From: an uncultured Bacteroidota bacterium
GTDB taxonomy: Bacteria; Bacteroidota; Bacteroidia; Bacteroidales; P3
DNA: 9,713 nucleotides
Direction: 5' to 3'
NCBI GenBank assembly: GCA_900546465.1
Contig: URCX01000074.1
Location: 1 to 9,713 of the forward strand
The translations under genes were made by a program, and so were the position numbers. Below, one piece after another: positions 6,084 to 9,713 of the stretch. Below the pieces are notes generated by a model that saw only the letters and a program-made list of their open reading frames with translations, had not been told where the DNA came from and searched no databases. Position 1 is the stretch's first letter. Every line of letters starts with the position of its first letter.

Positions 6084-6839
6084 TTATTTGGGGATATTTT
6101 CTCGTTGTCGCACCACCTCATAGAGGATAATTCCGGCTGCAACAGACACATTCAAACTCTCTATATTTCCTTTTACAGGTATGCTTATCAGTTCATCTGC
6201 CATTTTTATCAACGAAGAACTAATTCCCTTTTCCTCATTACCCATTATTATCATCAAAGGCTCTGCTGCCTGCATTCCGGTATATTTGTTTTCTGTCTTT
6301 TCAGTTGCCGCATATACTTTTACTCCTAATGATTTTACCTGATTTATCAGGCTTTTTGCATTTGCTACTCTGCAAACCGGTATTTTCAACAAAGCTCCTG
6401 CCGATGTACGAATAGCATCTTGATTTATAGGAGCTGTGGATTGCTGCGGCACAATCAGAGCATGCACTCCCGCACATTCGGCACTTCTTGCTATTGCACC
6501 AAGATTTCTGACATCTGTAACTCCATCCAACATCAATAGAAACGGAACATCACCTCTTTGTTCTGTTTCCTCCAACACTTCTTCCACATCTCTGTATTCT
6601 ATCAAAGAAAGCTGAGCCACAATTCCTTGATGATTTTGCTTTCCGACCAATCTGTCAAGTTTTTCAGAAGGAACATACTGACAGGCTATCGTTTTTTCAC
6701 TTTGTGCCAACAAGACTTTTAATTCACCGAATAATTTCCCTTGAAGATTACTTTGTATGTAAATCTTATCTATCTCTCTTCCCGATTTGACTGCTTCCAT
6801 GACAGGTCGCAGACCATATACCAAATGTTTTCTATCCAT
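6084..6839 (-). CDS. rlmB: 23S rRNA (guanosine-2'-O-)-methyltransferase RlmB / SpoU family
   Basis: RlmB uses S-adenosylmethionine to methylate the ribose 2'-OH of a guanosine in 23S rRNA (G2251 in E. coli). The 251 residues contain an N-terminal RNA-binding substrate domain (about 1-80, starting HLVYGLRPVMEAV) and a SPOUT trefoil-knot domain. Its three family motifs are visible: DVRNLGAIARSAE (109-121), MGNEEKGIS (199-207) and IPVKGNIESLNVSVAAGIILYE (220-241, shown here only as its key blocks IPVKG, SLNVS and AAG). Length and motifs fit RlmB better than TrmH, although paralogs with other rRNA or tRNA targets exist. The ATG follows the lolD stop after 5 nt, so it is probably cotranscribed with the patatin and lolD genes. 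I see no terminator after its stop, and read-through into dus is possible. Confidence 0.92.
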   Translation of the reverse strand: MDRKHLVYGLRPVMEAVKSGREIDKIYIQSNLQGKLFGELKVLLAQSEKTIACQYVPSEKLDRLVGKQNHQGIVAQLSLIEYRDVEEVLEETEQRGDVPFLLMLDGVTDVRNLGAIARSAECAGVHALIVPQQSTAPINQDAIRTSAGALLKIPVCRVANAKSLINQVKSLGVKVYAATEKTENKYTGMQAAEPLMIIMGNEEKGISSSLIKMADELISIPVKGNIESLNVSVAAGIILYEVVRQRENIPK

Positions 6840-6844
6840 AAACT

Positions 6845-7495
6845 CTATATTATTTTCCCGTCTTGCATTTCGATTTTTCTATCTGACATCTTTGCAAGTT
6901 CTTCATTGTGCGTTACGATAAGGAATGTTTGTTTGTACTGTTCTCTCAAAGAGAAAAAAAACTCATGCAGTTCTCTTGCGTTCCGACTATCCAAATTTCC
7001 ACTCGGTTCGTCTGCCAATACAACAGATGGAGAATTTATCAAAGCTCTCGCAACTGCCACTCTTTGTTGTTCTCCTCCCGAAAGTTGATTTGGTTTGTGA
7101 GATGCTCTGTCATATATCTGCAAAGCATTCAAAAGTTCTTTGGCTTTCTGTTCGGCTTGCTTCTTATCTGTTCTTGCAATTAAAGCAGGCAACATAATAT
7201 TCTCCAAAGCCGTGAACTCCGATAACAGATGATGAAATTGATAAACGAACCCTATCTCCTGATTTCTGAACTTGGAAATCTCTTTGTCGTTCAAACTCGT
7301 TATTTCCCTGTTGTTTATCAAAACACTGCCCTTATCCGCCTTATCCAAAGTGCCGACTATCTGCAAAAGAGTGGTCTTGCCTGCACCGGAAGCTCCTACC
7401 AATGTAACTATTTCGGAAGGCAATATATGCAAATCCACATCCTTCAACACATGCAGGCTGCCATAAGACTTATTCAGTTTATTTGCTCGTATCAT
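6845..7495 (-). CDS. lolD: ABC transporter ATPase, LolD/MacB type
   Basis: A cytoplasmic ABC ATPase that in the Lol system powers release of lipoproteins from the inner membrane toward the outer membrane, together with LolC/E permeases. The 216 residues are a single nucleotide-binding domain: Walker A GASGAGKT (34-41), Q-loop Gln86 in VYQFHHLLSEF, signature LSGGEQQR (138-145), Walker B VVLADEP (158-164) and switch His196 (VTHNEE). The LSGGEQQR signature and ADEPSGNLDS place it in the LolD/MacB/FtsE subgroup; LolD is preferred by length and the Gram-negative context, but no permease gene is adjacent to confirm it. The ATG directly abuts the TAG of the patatin gene, implying tight translational coupling. 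rlmB follows after 5 nt. Confidence 0.88.
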   Translation of the reverse strand: MIRANKLNKSYGSLHVLKDVDLHILPSEIVTLVGASGAGKTTLLQIVGTLDKADKGSVLINNREITSLNDKEISKFRNQEIGFVYQFHHLLSEFTALENIMLPALIARTDKKQAEQKAKELLNALQIYDRASHKPNQLSGGEQQRVAVARALINSPSVVLADEPSGNLDSRNARELHEFFFSLREQYKQTFLIVTHNEELAKMSDRKIEMQDGKII

Positions 7496-9713
7496 CTACT
7501 TGTCTATATTTCTGTTATTGAATATCAAGTAACCGAAATTCACAGATATTGACCATGGATTGTTATCGTTATCCCTTTGATGATACGACAATATCAAACT
7601 TAACGGACCTATTGGCGTTCTCAACACTATAGAACCGGAAGCAATGAAGTATAGCTTTTCAAACATATCACCATAATAAGGTACTTCATTTTTATCCGTC
7701 ATTATCTGTTGTATCGGAGCATACAAATAAGCCGCACAGCGTGCCGAAAGGTTTATCCCGAGCAAAGAAGACAAAGCATATATATTTTCCAAACCGAATG
7801 CAACGTATTTGTTAGCCCTATATTCCGGCATATATTGTGTCAAAGTCTCCATGGTTGGCATATAGATACCCGCATTCAGCAAGCTCGGCTTATATGTTTC
7901 AAACAAATCTTGAAAGGAGTAGAATATATCGCCCCTGAAACCGATTTTGAAATTCTTTCCGAGCTCGGCATAAACTCTCGATTGCATCTTAAACTGCACC
8001 CAACTGTGATCTGCGGAATAAGGTTGGTCAACTTCTGTTGTATTACCGGGTTTACAACTTTCCTTACCACTTACATACTGTACAGAAAGTTTGTGATACT
8101 TTCCCTGGGTAGGGAATTGATCATCATCCAAACTGTTTTTCTCCTCTTTTAAGCCTATGGCAATATGTTTGAAACTTGTTCTGTCGCTTATATCCGTTTG
8201 AATTATTCCGTAATCTCGTCCGAAATAATCATCTGTCGTTTTTGCAATTCCGACAGAAGCTACCAATTTATCCTTAACTCCCAAAGGAAAACCGATATTT
8301 ACCCTTGCATTGATTTCCGATTGTTCCAAATAATTGATTGGAGAGTATGAAAACGTCTTGTTTCGCAGTCGGTAATAATTCCATTTGTTTGAATTCAATT
8401 CCGTCTCTATAAAAAGAGGGAAGCTATACGAAAAATCCACCCTTGACCTCACCGACCAAGAAGCATAATAACGTCCCAAATAAGTATTTGCTTGAAAAAA
8501 ATATGCATGTTTATGAAGTAAATTGTAATTCAATCCGAGATACAAATAGCTCGTAGGACTTGTAGAAATACGCCCTCCTAAATCCAAGTTGAGAAAACTT
8601 TTTGTCTTAACATTCAAGTTCAACACATAAGCATTGTAATAATCATTGTATTTCAAGTAAGGTTGGACATTTCGCACGTTTTCATCGGAGTAAAGCGATA
8701 TATAGTTTTTCTTCAGAGTTTTTGTCGTCAATACACTGTCCGCTTCCATCAATTTGTTGTTATGATGCATTATAGAAGAAAGATAATACTTCTGAGAGCT
8801 TGTAACACCCTTTATTCCGACAGAAACAACATTAAGATTAGGTTTCTTCGCATTAAATCTGCTTCTCTTCTCTGCCACTTCTTTCTCGCTCACGCTATCA
8901 ATAAGGAACTCTCTTATTTGTGGAATTTGAGCTACCGCAGCTTCATAGCCGAGCCTGTCGCACTCCTTCATTTTCTCAAACTCCATTACACCTATTCCTG
9001 CCAAATTCGGTTCTATCAAAATACTGTTAGAGCAATATACATTATAATCGGAGGAATTGGTCAACATATTTTCCAGATACGATTTCATATTACCCTCCAC
9101 CGGAGGCGGATAATTACCGGCAACCTTAACTCCTATGATAATATCCGGACGATACGTCCTTAAAAGTTCCTTAGAAGGGAAATTATTGTACATACCTCCA
9201 TCGAACATTATTTTACCGTCCAATTTTATTGGAGAAAACACAAAAGGAAATGTCATGGAAGCTCGTACTGCCGGTCCCAAATCCCCATTCTTTCTCACAC
9301 TCGCTTTATTGTCTTCAATATCCGAAGCCACACAAAAGAAAGGTATCATCAAACTATCAAAGTCCCGTTTGCAAGCCTCCGTAGCAGGAGAAAAAATCTC
9401 CATGAAAGCATAGTCCATTTGCACAGGATTGATTATACTCGTAGGCAACTGTACAGAAAAATTATTATCTATGTCAAAGGAAACAGACAAAGTAGTCGGC
9501 ACGGGCGGTTTCACCTTATAATAATATATGTAATTATCCTCAATCCTACCCGTAAGCCAATATTGAAATTCTTCCGAATAAAAAATCCTTTCTATCTCAT
9601 CAACAGAGTAACCCGCAGCATATAAGCCGCCGACTATTGCTCCCATTGATGTTCCGCATATATAATCTATTGGAACTTCTGCCTTTTCCAAGGCTCTCAA
9701 AACACCGAGATGG
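7496..9713 (-). CDS. Patatin-like phospholipase with POTRA and outer-membrane beta-barrel (5' end outside window)
   Basis: The frame runs from the right edge to a TAG at 7496-7498, giving 738 visible residues. The N-terminus with the signal peptide and glycine-rich oxyanion loop lies outside; a TTG at 9700 is internal, because HLGVLRALEKA in front of it is patatin sequence. Numbered from the first visible residue, the catalytic Ser22 sits in GTSMG and the partner Asp171 in DGGMYNNFP, so the hydrolase should be active. After about residue 290 comes one POTRA-like region (NVVSVGIKGVT). From about 374 to the end is a BamA/TamA-like beta-barrel with alternating aromatic strands, ending in an aromatic-rich strand (SVNFGYLIF). 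The layout resembles PlpD-type phospholipases (type Vd), anchored in the outer membrane. The gene probably heads an operon with lolD and rlmB. Substrate and side of the membrane are unknown. Confidence 0.9.
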   Translation of the reverse strand, partial: HLGVLRALEKAEVPIDYICGTSMGAIVGGLYAAGYSVDEIERIFYSEEFQYWLTGRIEDNYIYYYKVKPPVPTTLSVSFDIDNNFSVQLPTSIINPVQMDYAFMEIFSPATEACKRDFDSLMIPFFCVASDIEDNKASVRKNGDLGPAVRASMTFPFVFSPIKLDGKIMFDGGMYNNFPSKELLRTYRPDIIIGVKVAGNYPPPVEGNMKSYLENMLTNSSDYNVYCSNSILIEPNLAGIGVMEFEKMKECDRLGYEAAVAQIPQIREFLIDSVSEKEVAEKRSRFNAKKPNLNVVSVGIKGVTSSQKYYLSSIMHHNNKLMEADSVLTTKTLKKNYISLYSDENVRNVQPYLKYNDYYNAYVLNLNVKTKSFLNLDLGGRISTSPTSYLYLGLNYNLLHKHAYFFQANTYLGRYYASWSVRSRVDFSYSFPLFIETELNSNKWNYYRLRNKTFSYSPINYLEQSEINARVNIGFPLGVKDKLVASVGIAKTTDDYFGRDYGIIQTDISDRTSFKHIAIGLKEEKNSLDDDQFPTQGKYHKLSVQYVSGKESCKPGNTTEVDQPYSADHSWVQFKMQSRVYAELGKNFKIGFRGDIFYSFQDLFETYKPSLLNAGIYMPTMETLTQYMPEYRANKYVAFGLENIYALSSLLGINLSARCAAYLYAPIQQIMTDKNEVPYYGDMFEKLYFIASGSIVLRTPIGPLSLILSYHQRDNDNNPWSISVNFGYLIFNNRNIDK

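Noticed and set aside
9698..9700. TTG as the start codon of the patatin gene
   Set aside because: The codons before it still encode conserved patatin sequence (HLGV), so the gene continues past the window edge.

Overview
The window looks like chromosomal DNA of a moderately AT-rich member of the Bacteroidota, probably Bacteroidales. This rests on a promoter of the Bacteroidota sigma-ABfr type (TAnnTTTG at -7, a TTTG-like element 19 nt upstream), weak or absent Shine-Dalgarno sequences, and a patatin-POTRA-beta-barrel protein of the kind common in that phylum. No species can be named from the sequence alone.

About 85% of the window (1463-9713) is a tightly packed block of six minus-strand genes, read here in transcription order from the right edge. 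First come a patatin-like outer-membrane phospholipase (5' end beyond the window), a LolD-type ABC ATPase whose ATG directly abuts the patatin stop codon, and rlmB (23S rRNA 2'-O-methyltransferase). After a 71-nt gap holding a good Bacteroidota promoter come dus (tRNA-dihydrouridine synthase), uvrB (excision repair) and mnmE (tRNA U34 modification GTPase). Spacings inside each group are 0-27 nt, so each group is probably an operon: one for outer-membrane biogenesis plus rRNA methylation, one for tRNA modification plus DNA repair.

The left 1.46 kb is different. A plus-strand gene whose 5' end lies off the window encodes a secreted protein I do not recognise. Its stop codon runs straight into a short YD-repeat (RHS-type) fragment in another frame with higher GC. 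From there to mnmE, about 700 bases hold only debris: a hairpin terminator pointing along the minus strand, an out-of-context piece of the DnaA C-terminal DNA-binding domain, and a short AT-rich open segment of unknown origin directly after mnmE. This looks like a rearrangement junction where gene ends were brought together, with a terminator (possibly from dnaA) now closing the dus-uvrB-mnmE operon.

I see no tRNA or rRNA gene, CRISPR array, intact insertion sequence or riboswitch. The best candidates for a second look are the YD-fragment/secreted-protein pair (possibly a displaced polymorphic-toxin cassette), the dnaA fragment, the long N-terminal extension of MnmE, and the fused TAG/ATG junction between the patatin and LolD genes.
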